56,868 nt of DNA. It comes from Bacteroidales bacterium (GTDB lineage: Bacteria; Bacteroidota; Bacteroidia; Bacteroidales; UBA932). The notes below the pieces were generated by a model. That model worked only from the letters and a program-made list of their open reading frames with translations. It made no database searches and was not told the origin of the DNA. This document shows, piece by piece, positions 26,356 to 35,176 of this stretch; position 1 is the first letter of the stretch, and every line of letters starts with the position of its first letter. The DNA lies in contig JAMPAT010000024.1 of the NCBI GenBank assembly GCA_023667095.1, positions 1 to 56,868 of the forward strand. The letters are read 5' to 3'. The position numbers were made by a program, and so were the translations under genes.

Positions 26356-27278
26356 AACGGACTATTGTAATGCTTATTTTGGGGTCGCTTTTGTCTTGTA
26401 CAAAAGTATTGGTGCCACCAACGCCTAAAATGACAGAATTTGTCAATGGATTTGAAATTCATTGGTCTGGAAGTGTAACGGCAGAACGCCAAGGCGTTGT
26501 AAAAGATATATTGGAAGACATGATTTGTGTAAAAGGTGGAATTTTCATTATGGGGGCAACTCCTGAACAAAATAATTACGCCAGAAATAATGAGTATCCA
26601 CTTAGTTATGTGCAATTGTCGGATTTTTATATATGTAGACATGAAATTACTGATGAGCAATATGTGACAATTGTTTCAGATTCACACATAGGGACACTTT
26701 CAGAATTATACCTTACTTGGAATGACTGGGATGTGTTTATTTCAGCATTGAAAGAGATTTCTGGACTGAATTTTGATTTTCCGACAGAAGCACAATGGGA
26801 ATATGCCGCCAAAGGTGGTGTGAATACGAAGGGATATATTTTCCCGGGAAGTAATGACTTTGAAGAAATCTGGGATGGAGATAAAATTGTAGGTAGCAAT
26901 TGGCCGAATGAATTAGGGTTATATAATATGGCTGATTTGAAAAGTGAATGGTGCAAAGATTGTTACGAATTATATAAAGATACCGGATTTATTAAGGACA
27001 GGTATATATATGGAGGAAAATACCGTGTTGTCAGGGGAGGGAATTATCGGGCTTATGGCATAGCTAACAATTCTACGTATTTGAACGTTACAACAGGTAC
27101 TGTGTTTGACTCTTTCGGGCATTTCCGTGGTACACTGTCTGGGCCTTCCTGGGATACATTCGATTATAGATATTGTCGTTCTACAGCACGTTCATATTAT
27201 TACGTATCTTCTGGCAGTGATGATAATCAAATCGGTCGTTCCAAATACATAGGTTTACGTCCTGTAATCAATAAATAG
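26352..27278 (+). CDS. FGE-sulfatase domain lipoprotein
   Basis: A 308-residue lipoprotein (GSLLSC, Cys16) with an FGE-sulfatase domain from about 57 to the end (VKGGIFIMGAT, FPTEAQWEYAAKGG, YNMADLKSEWC, VVRGGNY). Between the RGGNY block and the final IGLRPVIN it carries an unusually long stretch rich in Tyr, Ser, Asn and Asp (about residues 230-298), exactly where CLec-type proteins present their ligand-binding loops. It is related to the preceding lipoprotein and the TIR-FGE receptor, so the cluster has three diverged copies of this fold. Confidence 0.8.
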   Translation: MKRTIVMLILGSLLSCTKVLVPPTPKMTEFVNGFEIHWSGSVTAERQGVVKDILEDMICVKGGIFIMGATPEQNNYARNNEYPLSYVQLSDFYICRHEITDEQYVTIVSDSHIGTLSELYLTWNDWDVFISALKEISGLNFDFPTEAQWEYAAKGGVNTKGYIFPGSNDFEEIWDGDKIVGSNWPNELGLYNMADLKSEWCKDCYELYKDTGFIKDRYIYGGKYRVVRGGNYRAYGIANNSTYLNVTTGTVFDSFGHFRGTLSGPSWDTFDYRYCRSTARSYYYVSSGSDDNQIGRSKYIGLRPVINK

Positions 27279-27280
27279 CA

Positions 27281-29260
27281 ATGAAACAGTATTGTCTTTT
27301 ATTAAGTTGTATTATTGTCATCTCTAATTCTTGTACAAGGGAATTGACATGGAATGTGAGTGAGGATGGTAATTGGAATGATGCTAATAGGGAAGTTATA
27401 ATTTCAGTGAAAAAGGCTGGGACTTTGAGATTGTCGTTGCCGGAAGACTATATTTATATAACATCATTGACTGTAAGTGGTAATCTGGACGGTACTGATT
27501 TGGCTTTTATCCGCACTATGGCAGGTTCGGACGAATATCTCAATAAAACAGAAGGCAGACTACGTAATTTGGATTTATCCAATGCCAAATTTACTGATGG
27601 CGGAACCTACATTATTATAGGAAATACTTCATATGTTTCTGCCTATAATGTCATTCCACCATATTTATTTGCGTATTGCGATAAATTGCAGACAATTGTC
27701 CTTCCGGAAGGTATTTCATCCATAGGTAAAGGAGCATTTTATGAATGTTCTGCTTTGGCGGACGTAAATATACCTGATACAATTATGGAAATAGGGGAAT
27801 ATGCATTCTACAAATGTTCCAAATTGTCTTCTGCTATCATTATTCCGCAAAATGTTACAAAAATAAGTAAAGCTACATTTTATGAATGTAGTGAACTATT
27901 TGATATTTATCTGCCGGAATCCATAGAATGTATAGATGATTACGCATTTGAATATTGTACTAAACTTATGTCTTTGGGCAGTCTGAAGAACTTAATGTCT
28001 GTTGGGAAATATTCATTTGCATATTGCCGTAATCTAAGGTATTTTGATATTCCTGTTACCATGTCTACTGTTCCCAATGGGGCCTTTTTCTCCTGTGTTC
28101 ACTTGACTGAAATGGATTTTTCACATGTATCAATGATCGGAGATTATGCATTTGGGGCATGTAAAAAATTAGAGAAGGTTGTATTTGGCCAGAACCTAAA
28201 ATATATAGGGAAATATGCGTTTGAATTATCTGGAATAAAAGGAAACTTAATTTTCCCAAAAACATTGAATTTTATCGGGGGTGGAGCATTCCTAAATACG
28301 GGCATTGTACGTGTTGATATATATTCAGATTTAAAGACAACAGATGATGATACTTTAACTAAGGGAGCGTTCGGTAATTGTAATGAATTGTTGGAATTGG
28401 TTGTTCATGAAGGTGTGAAGACGTTAGGTGTGGCTTTTGAATCTTGTGGCAAACTTACTTTGGTTTCATTACCGGAATCATTGGAGAATATAGGATATGG
28501 TGATGATATTTTTGTACATGGGGGATATATCTTTTCTTATTGTACAGCTCTTGATAATATCGAAATACCTTCATCTGTTAAATATATTGCATCAGGTACT
28601 TTTTGTGGGTGTAATTCACTTTCGTCAATTGTATTGCCGGATGATTTAGAACAGATATCTTCATATACTTTTTCATGTTGCAGTAATTTGAATTCTGTAA
28701 AATTACCAGCAAAGTTGGCTAGTATAGGGCAAGGTGCTTTCGAAACATGTATTGGACTTTCAGCTATTGAAATTCCTTGTTCGGTGACTGAAATTGACAA
28801 TATGGCTTTTAAGGGATGTAAATCGCTGATAAGTGTGTCGATGGTACCTGGGTTGCATAAAATATGTTCTCAGGCATTCATGGATTGTATATCCTTGAAA
28901 AATATTGCAATGCCACAGGGCTTGATTGTCCTTGAAGACAATGTATTTAATGGATGTATCAATTTGTCTGATGTGAAATTGAACAATGAACTGGAGACAA
29001 TAGGAACATCATGTTTTTTTCATTGTCCTGCTTTGAACGGTATTGATATTCCTCCATCTGTCAATGTTATAGGAGAATATGCCTTTTCCTATACGCGTTT
29101 ATCTAGAATGGCAGTTTCGTGGGCTATACCTCCAGTGGTTAATGACAATATTTTTAAATATACAGATATAGGAGGTATTGAACTGATTGTTCCGGCAGAG
29201 TCACTAAACGGTTATCTTGGAATTTCACCATGGAATAAATTGAATATAATAGCTGAATAA
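27281..29260 (+). CDS. BspA-type leucine-rich repeat lipoprotein
   Basis: A 659-residue lipoprotein (SNSC, Cys18) with an N-terminal beta domain (about 20-110) and then some twenty BspA-type LRR_5 repeats following the pattern IGxxAFxxCxxLxxIxIPxxVxxI. Such proteins are surface-exposed and mediate binding to host or bacterial partners. The last about 60 residues drop the repeat and form a cap (AVSWAIPPVV). It is cotranscribed with the FGE lipoproteins, two bases from the previous gene. Confidence 0.88.
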   Translation: MKQYCLLLSCIIVISNSCTRELTWNVSEDGNWNDANREVIISVKKAGTLRLSLPEDYIYITSLTVSGNLDGTDLAFIRTMAGSDEYLNKTEGRLRNLDLSNAKFTDGGTYIIIGNTSYVSAYNVIPPYLFAYCDKLQTIVLPEGISSIGKGAFYECSALADVNIPDTIMEIGEYAFYKCSKLSSAIIIPQNVTKISKATFYECSELFDIYLPESIECIDDYAFEYCTKLMSLGSLKNLMSVGKYSFAYCRNLRYFDIPVTMSTVPNGAFFSCVHLTEMDFSHVSMIGDYAFGACKKLEKVVFGQNLKYIGKYAFELSGIKGNLIFPKTLNFIGGGAFLNTGIVRVDIYSDLKTTDDDTLTKGAFGNCNELLELVVHEGVKTLGVAFESCGKLTLVSLPESLENIGYGDDIFVHGGYIFSYCTALDNIEIPSSVKYIASGTFCGCNSLSSIVLPDDLEQISSYTFSCCSNLNSVKLPAKLASIGQGAFETCIGLSAIEIPCSVTEIDNMAFKGCKSLISVSMVPGLHKICSQAFMDCISLKNIAMPQGLIVLEDNVFNGCINLSDVKLNNELETIGTSCFFHCPALNGIDIPPSVNVIGEYAFSYTRLSRMAVSWAIPPVVNDNIFKYTDIGGIELIVPAESLNGYLGISPWNKLNIIAE

Positions 29261-29322
29261 TATTATATGCGCTGCTCCTATGATAATTATCAATATAAGC
29301 AACTACAATAATTATAGATGTT

Positions 29323-30312
29323 ATGGCAATATATGATGTTTTTATAAGTTATAGAAGAGTAGATTCTACTGATAGGGCAAACTTAATTCGTTTGTATCTT
29401 TCTGAATGGTTTGATAACGATAGAGTATTTCTTGATATTCATGAAATACATGAAGGTCCGTTTCCCTCTTATATAGAGGATGCATTATCTACTTCAAAAT
29501 ACTTCATCGTTCTAATCTCGAAATCTTCATTTGTAGAGAAAAATGAAAGCAAAAAAATGGATTATTATTTGGAAGAGATTAGAATGGCTATAAATAATAA
29601 TCTTAAAATAATACCAATTCTTTATGATGGTATTGATATAAATCGGATTTGTCTTCCTGCGGAACTGTCATCGTTGAAATTGAAGAATGCTATAGTTGCT
29701 CATACAGATGACCCTCAGAGCCTAAAAACAAAATTACATACATTTACTAAGAAAAAGGAAACCGGAATAAAGGAATGGCTAGCTTTTCCGTTAGCTGTTA
29801 TTTCAATATATTTAATTGTTGGTTTTTTGTCAGGTCTGGGAATGTATATTTATGATAATTACCTTTCATCTTATGACAAAGCTGTAGAAATTGCAGCGGA
29901 GCATGTATTTGAAAGAGAGGGAATATTTTATTATCCTATTAGCGATAAGGAATTGGTCTGCTATAATTCCAAGACAGAATATGTAAATGTCATAATGAAT
30001 TGTAGTGAAGGAAGTAATGCAATCATTATAAAGGATTCTGATTTATATAAAGTTGGATTTTGGTCTACTGCAACTACATTGGTATATCATGTTGTTAAAT
30101 CAAAGTATAAACCTCATAATGGAAAACAATATTTTGCATATATAGGTGCTATAGTTGCTGTTGTTGCAGGTACTGGATTGGGCTGTACTATAGAGCAGAT
30201 GATATTTCCATCTTACAGAAATAAGATTATATCAACTGAAATTTTAAAATCTTCTTTTTGGGAAGATGTTATTAGCCGTCGATATTCTCATACAGAACAA
30301 TATTTATATTAG
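29323..30312 (+). CDS. TIR domain membrane protein
   Basis: A 329-residue protein. The TIR domain is at 1-135 (YDVFISYRRVD), with the candidate catalytic Glu85 in YYLEEIRMA. A TM helix at about 153-177 and a second hydrophobic segment at about 271-290 leave a roughly 90-residue periplasmic loop between them and a short cytoplasmic tail. There is no FGE domain. It is preceded by a 62-base gap and followed two bases later by the TPR-like membrane protein, with which it probably acts. Confidence 0.8.
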   Translation: MAIYDVFISYRRVDSTDRANLIRLYLSEWFDNDRVFLDIHEIHEGPFPSYIEDALSTSKYFIVLISKSSFVEKNESKKMDYYLEEIRMAINNNLKIIPILYDGIDINRICLPAELSSLKLKNAIVAHTDDPQSLKTKLHTFTKKKETGIKEWLAFPLAVISIYLIVGFLSGLGMYIYDNYLSSYDKAVEIAAEHVFEREGIFYYPISDKELVCYNSKTEYVNVIMNCSEGSNAIIIKDSDLYKVGFWSTATTLVYHVVKSKYKPHNGKQYFAYIGAIVAVVAGTGLGCTIEQMIFPSYRNKIISTEILKSSFWEDVISRRYSHTEQYLY

Positions 30313-30314
30313 CT

Positions 30315-31631
30315 ATGGAGAAAGATAATATAGGATGCTATGCATGGATTGTGGTCATACTAATCTGTATATGTGGTATAATATTTATCCGTCACGAAGA
30401 TACAATAGATGTGATTCAACGTCGTGAAATTGAAAAATTACAGCAAAAAATTGATACATTTTCGAATGGGTATCAGATAATAGAACATTTAAATAAATTG
30501 GTGAAATTCCCGTGTTTATATCGGAATGAAAAAATGTTGGTTCGGGAGCGCATAGTATTTGAATATGAATTATTAGGAGATTTTGATTCTGCTTTACAGC
30601 AGTTAAATCGTTACGAAAACAAATATAAAAGGACTATATTCTCAACAGCACACAAAGCGAATATCTGTATTGCCAAAGGTGATACTACTGAAGCCTTGAA
30701 TCTTTTTAAAGAGATAATTGATAAACCAATACGTTATAAACCAATGGTATGGATTAACCGTATTTTCAACCAATGGCTTAACTCTGGACGTTCGGAAGAA
30801 TATTGTAGGTTTAATGAATATTTTTATAATGTGTTTTGTCAGATTTATGCATTATGGTATTTTGCGTCTTATAATAAAGAACTCGAAAACCCTATTGACA
30901 TGTGGCTGTCTTTTATTAAAAACACGTCAGATATAAGGCAAATTTCAGAAGATTATATAGTTTTTCAATCAAATTATCCTCTTGATGTTAATTACTATGA
31001 TAACCAAAGATATAATATGAATCATCTGTATATGGGTGATTATAAAAAATTGAATTCTTATTCTGGAGATATATTACGTGTCGTGTTAAGTGCGCGCATG
31101 TCTCTTGCAAATGAAATCATGCTTATGGCAGATTCATTATATTTTCAGTCTAAATCGAAACAAATTCTTTCCGAAAATTTTATGAATATGCCGACAAAAG
31201 ATTTTACGGATTTGTTATTGCTAAATGCACTAAAAAAATACTATGGAATAGATGATTCATTTCCAACAAATATGTCATATCATAATTTTAAAAAGGTCTC
31301 TAAACAGGGGAAGCGTTTTTTGACTATAGCATCTCCAACAACTGCAGTTGATAAGAAATCAATGCTAATAAAGAATGGAATTACAAGGGATTTTGTTGTA
31401 TTAAGTTGTAATGACTGGAGCATATTGGATTCAGCAGTGTTTAGTACGGAAACGCTTAAATCCTATATAAATAAAGAGAAGCAAATGATTATTCTTAAAG
31501 AGAATTATACTATAGACACGCTATCATTCAGTGAGGATAAAATGGGAGCATTACTTCATTATGTTTCAGTACCGGAAGTAGTATATCAAATGATAGTATC
31601 TGATTTCATGATAAATGTGATAGAAGACTAA
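30315..31631 (+). CDS. membrane-anchored helical-repeat (TPR-like) protein
   Basis: A 438-residue protein with an N-terminal TM anchor (about 8-25) and a helical periplasmic or extracytoplasmic body. The segment ERIVFEYELLGDFDSALQQL followed by HKANICIAKGDTTEALNLF is TPR-like. The C-terminal third (FLTIASPTTAVDKKSM onwards) is mixed alpha/beta. The family is not recognised. Part of this gene (about 30900-31140) is copied in the following chimeric ORF. The gene starts two bases after the TIR membrane gene. Confidence 0.6.
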   Translation: MEKDNIGCYAWIVVILICICGIIFIRHEDTIDVIQRREIEKLQQKIDTFSNGYQIIEHLNKLVKFPCLYRNEKMLVRERIVFEYELLGDFDSALQQLNRYENKYKRTIFSTAHKANICIAKGDTTEALNLFKEIIDKPIRYKPMVWINRIFNQWLNSGRSEEYCRFNEYFYNVFCQIYALWYFASYNKELENPIDMWLSFIKNTSDIRQISEDYIVFQSNYPLDVNYYDNQRYNMNHLYMGDYKKLNSYSGDILRVVLSARMSLANEIMLMADSLYFQSKSKQILSENFMNMPTKDFTDLLLLNALKKYYGIDDSFPTNMSYHNFKKVSKQGKRFLTIASPTTAVDKKSMLIKNGITRDFVVLSCNDWSILDSAVFSTETLKSYINKEKQMIILKENYTIDTLSFSEDKMGALLHYVSVPEVVYQMIVSDFMINVIED

Positions 31632-31659
31632 TTTATATTGATATTGTAATTTAAAAGAG

Positions 31660-32112
31660 ATGAAAACCTACGACATTTTCATAAGTTACAGGCGGGATGC
31701 GTATGAGTCCGCCAACTTGATAGCGACACGTCTCAGGGCTGCCGGATACAGGGTATTCTTTGACTTGGAGTCAATGCGCTCCGGGCTTTTTAATGAACAG
31801 CTGTTCGATGTGATTGACAAGTTGTTGTCTTTTATTAAAAATACGTTAGATATAAGGCAAGTTTCAGAAGATTATATGGCTTTCCAATCAAATTATCCTC
31901 TTGATGTTAATAGCTATGATAGCCAAAGATATAATATGAATCATCTGTATATGGGTGATTATAAAAAATTGAATTCTTATTCTGGAGATATATTACGTGT
32001 CGTGTTAGGTGCGCGCATGTCTCTTGCAAATGAAATCATGCTTATGGCAGATTCATTGTTTGTTTCAAATGGATATATAAAAACTCCAAGCAACTTATGG
32101 AATCCATGTTAA
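31660..32112 (+). pseudogene. chimeric ORF: TIR 5' end joined to a piece of the upstream gene
   Basis: The first 54 codons are nearly identical to the start of the TIR-TM-PDZ gene at 35177, with only silent differences seen by eye. The rest (from about 31823) copies codons from about 30905-31140 of the TPR-like membrane gene in the same frame, with several amino-acid changes, then diverges and stops. Both parents share ATTGACA at the junction, a plausible microhomology point. The TIR is cut before its catalytic Glu80, so the product cannot be an active TIR. Probably a dead recombination product, though a decoy peptide is conceivable. Confidence 0.8.
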
Positions 32113-32124
32113 AACTTGACTTTT

Positions 32125-34902
32125 ATGACTATGCAACAAGATAATACGACAAGGGAAAGAATAGAGAAAGCCATATTGGAGTTTTCTCCAATGGTTACGC
32201 TTGATTCAAAAAACACCTGTGATGATGTCAGAAGAATTATCAGTGTTTTCATGCGTAAGCATCCTGAAATATTCTGGTTCTCGCATCAATACCGCTATGA
32301 TGAAAAATCAAGGGTTCTGAGATTCAAGTATAATTTTACGATAGAGAAAGTCGATTTCTTCAAAGCGGAAATTGAAAAGGTTGTCAGGGATGATTTTCAG
32401 ATTGATCATGTCAGGACTCTGTCTGAATTGGAACGGCTGGCGTATGTATATGAATGGATTGCGAATCGAACAACGTACAATGAATATTCATCGTTTAACC
32501 AGACGATATACAGTGTGTTGGTTAACCGCAATTCAGTTTGTACCGGCTACGCCAAGACAGCACAATATCTACTTGCTTTGACTGGAATCGAATCGGAACT
32601 TGTATTTGGCAAATTCCATTCTGACAAGTCAGAATATGGTCGACATGGATGGAATATCGTTAAGATAAGTAACAAGTGGTATCACGTAGATTTTTGTCTC
32701 GCCGATAAATCTTTGAGTCATTTATTGAATCCGGATGAATCTCCGAAAGGACGGGATTCTATCTTATGGAATTATTTCGGCGTTTCAACAGAGAAAATCT
32801 TGAGCAACCGTTCCATTGAATTTATAGAGGTGCTGCCCGAATGTTGCGTTACACTTTCAGACTATCCCAACGTAGGGCTACTTGGACCAGCAAGGCAATT
32901 GATTTGTTGTAAGTCTGATTCTGGTGCATCTTCAAAGGTTTATCTCAATCATTTCAATAAAGATAGAGTTGTTAAAGTTTCAAGAAATAATCAAAATGAG
33001 TTGTTGAATAACGAAGCAACAACTCTGGCAAAATTGTATAACAGCCCGCATATCATAAAATCATACGGATTGTCTGAAAGCGGCTTGGAGTTGGAGCAAC
33101 TCACCCCTTGGAGTGAACTTCTAAACTCCCATTATTACAATCCTGCAGAAACAGACCTGAAGAATATTCTTCGTCAGTTGATTGAAGGACTGATAGAGTG
33201 CAGAGATAAGGGCATAACATACTCAGACATTCACTATAATAATGTCTTTGTCACGAAAGATGGTACATATAAATGGGGCGACTTTGGAATAGCATTCCCA
33301 GCTCATATCGATGGGAAACTGCCATCTGCAATGATAGGAGACGATGGAAAACCGAAAGGAAGTTATTGGTTTATGGCTCCAGAAACCTATCATGGAAAAG
33401 TCTTTACAGAGGCGTCCGCTATCTATTCCGTGGCAATGATGGCATATTTCGTCATGAACGATATGCGTCCGCCATTCTGGACAGATGAAGAACATCAGCA
33501 TGAAGCATTGGAACAACGTCTTGACGGGAAAGATTTACCGTTGCCTATTTCCTCAGACAGGTATAGAGACTTATGGTCAATAGTTCATATGGCTCTGTCG
33601 TACCATAAAGATTCAAGATGTTGCTCCTATGAAGATTTTTTAAGTCTTATGGACGACAATATCATTATCTTGGAAGAAATGCCGGTAATTGAGTCTGAAT
33701 GTTGTCCGATAGAAATGGTAGATTGTGATAGGCCAATCATTGTGGATGCAGATAATAATGGATGTATTGATGATTCCTTTGCCAAGACCAGTGTACTTGA
33801 ATCTACTGAAGTCATCAGTGCTGATGATACTGATTGGTTTGCATCAACTATGGCTGGAAGATGGGGAGATGGTGGCACTCACGATTCAGATTCATTTGCT
33901 CGTACCTGTGGTATTGGGGATTGGGATGTAAAATCATCAGTTAACGATGATTTTGCAACAACAGCCATTCCTGATTTCGCCCCAACTCCTAATCAAGGTG
34001 TCGGCTCCTTCCCTTCTCCACAGCCTTTTCCTGCTCCACAAAGAGTGACCTATGGAGTAAATGTGCCTGAAGCATTGCAAAAACGCTCTATTTGGAGCAA
34101 CTTGTTTGGTAAGAAAGAAAAATCGGAAGTGGTCAATGCAAGTGCTTATGCACCTGCTGAAATCACGACATGCAAACATTTTATTGTCCGGGTCTTTATT
34201 CATAGACTGGATGAATCGGACAGCATAGATCGAGCCGTCAAAGATATTGACAAAACAGCTGTCAAAAAAGCGAATAAATCGATGGATATTCCAATAAAGG
34301 AGGGGGATAAGATTACCGTTCAACTTTCTATGACAGATGGAATAGACGTCGATGAACCAATTCAGAGTATGGTTTGGAGAGGTCGTTATGTAGAATGTGA
34401 CTTTGGTTGTGAATTAACCCAAAGTAATTTGAACTCTGTTTTGGGCAAGGCTATAGTGGCTATAAACAATGTCCCGTGTGGTGATTTGAAATTTACACTT
34501 GATGTTGTGTCAATAGAATCAGATAAAGTATATGCCCCGGTCAAGACACATCGTTATTCCAAAATCTTCATATCATACGCGCATGCCGACTATTCACAAG
34601 TAAGAGGTATCGCAGAGGGCTGTAAGATGAACGGTTCAGATTATTTCTTTGACCGTCATACACTTCAAGCCGGAGACATATTCAAAGATAAGATACTTCA
34701 ATACATTGACAGTGCCGACTTATTCGTGCTTTGCTGGTCAAAGAACGCTGCTGAATCCGAATGGGTTCAGATTGAACGGAAACACGCATTGGAGTTGATT
34801 GAACGCGGCAATCATCAGCTCGCCATATATCCACTCATTATCCCCCCGGAAGCCCCTCTTCCATTAGATATGTCTGATAAGTATAACTTTGTCTCACTTT
34901 AA
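32125..34902 (+). CDS. transglutaminase-like + protein kinase + TIR fusion protein
   Basis: A 925-residue cytoplasmic protein. Residues about 95-200 form a transglutaminase/cysteine-protease-like core with Cys139 (NSVCTGYA), His174 (GRHGWNIV) and Asp189 (HVDF). Residues 265-520 are a Ser/Thr kinase: Lys284, Glu297, catalytic Asp368 and Asn373 (YSDIHYNN), DFG 386-388, APE 418-420, so probably active. An acidic, low-complexity linker (about 550-680) precedes a beta-rich domain (about 685-805). The C-terminal TIR (about 808-925) keeps Glu884 in EWVQIE. The ATG at 32131 is an alternative start. Inference: a kinase-controlled TIR effector. Confidence 0.85.
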   Translation: MTMQQDNTTRERIEKAILEFSPMVTLDSKNTCDDVRRIISVFMRKHPEIFWFSHQYRYDEKSRVLRFKYNFTIEKVDFFKAEIEKVVRDDFQIDHVRTLSELERLAYVYEWIANRTTYNEYSSFNQTIYSVLVNRNSVCTGYAKTAQYLLALTGIESELVFGKFHSDKSEYGRHGWNIVKISNKWYHVDFCLADKSLSHLLNPDESPKGRDSILWNYFGVSTEKILSNRSIEFIEVLPECCVTLSDYPNVGLLGPARQLICCKSDSGASSKVYLNHFNKDRVVKVSRNNQNELLNNEATTLAKLYNSPHIIKSYGLSESGLELEQLTPWSELLNSHYYNPAETDLKNILRQLIEGLIECRDKGITYSDIHYNNVFVTKDGTYKWGDFGIAFPAHIDGKLPSAMIGDDGKPKGSYWFMAPETYHGKVFTEASAIYSVAMMAYFVMNDMRPPFWTDEEHQHEALEQRLDGKDLPLPISSDRYRDLWSIVHMALSYHKDSRCCSYEDFLSLMDDNIIILEEMPVIESECCPIEMVDCDRPIIVDADNNGCIDDSFAKTSVLESTEVISADDTDWFASTMAGRWGDGGTHDSDSFARTCGIGDWDVKSSVNDDFATTAIPDFAPTPNQGVGSFPSPQPFPAPQRVTYGVNVPEALQKRSIWSNLFGKKEKSEVVNASAYAPAEITTCKHFIVRVFIHRLDESDSIDRAVKDIDKTAVKKANKSMDIPIKEGDKITVQLSMTDGIDVDEPIQSMVWRGRYVECDFGCELTQSNLNSVLGKAIVAINNVPCGDLKFTLDVVSIESDKVYAPVKTHRYSKIFISYAHADYSQVRGIAEGCKMNGSDYFFDRHTLQAGDIFKDKILQYIDSADLFVLCWSKNAAESEWVQIERKHALELIERGNHQLAIYPLIIPPEAPLPLDMSDKYNFVSL

Positions 34903-34937
34903 GTTACAATAACAACAAACACTCTAATAACAATAGA

Positions 34938-35162
34938 ATGGAAATATACATAATAAGAAATGGTTCTTGGATGTCACGTCACATCCCCTACGATATCATG
35001 ATAGATTCTAAAAAACATGGGGCATTTATAAAGGGTGAATCCTACTCAATTAAATTGCCAGTTCAGCGATGCGTACTAAAAATTCGTGAAACAGGAACAC
35101 AAAATGACAAGGTTAGAAACCAAGATGATGTTGATGCAAGCTTTGCCTTATTAGGAAATTGA
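34938..35162 (+). CDS. small hypothetical protein, 74 aa
   Basis: A 74-residue protein starting MEIYIIRNGSWMSRHIPYDI, with a basic, beta-type pattern and no cysteine motif. It lies 35 bases after the kinase-TIR gene and ends 14 bases before the TIR-PDZ gene. AT-rich codons place it with the middle block. The resemblance of its beta pattern to part of the domain before the TIR in the kinase fusion is only suggestive. Confidence 0.45.
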   Translation: MEIYIIRNGSWMSRHIPYDIMIDSKKHGAFIKGESYSIKLPVQRCVLKIRETGTQNDKVRNQDDVDASFALLGN

Positions 35163-35176
35163 GATAATTTAGTATC

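Noticed and set aside
26352..27278. Complete diversity-generating retroelement
   Set aside because: No reverse transcriptase, accessory gene or template repeat found in the window; only the residue bias of the target-like segment is kept as a finding.
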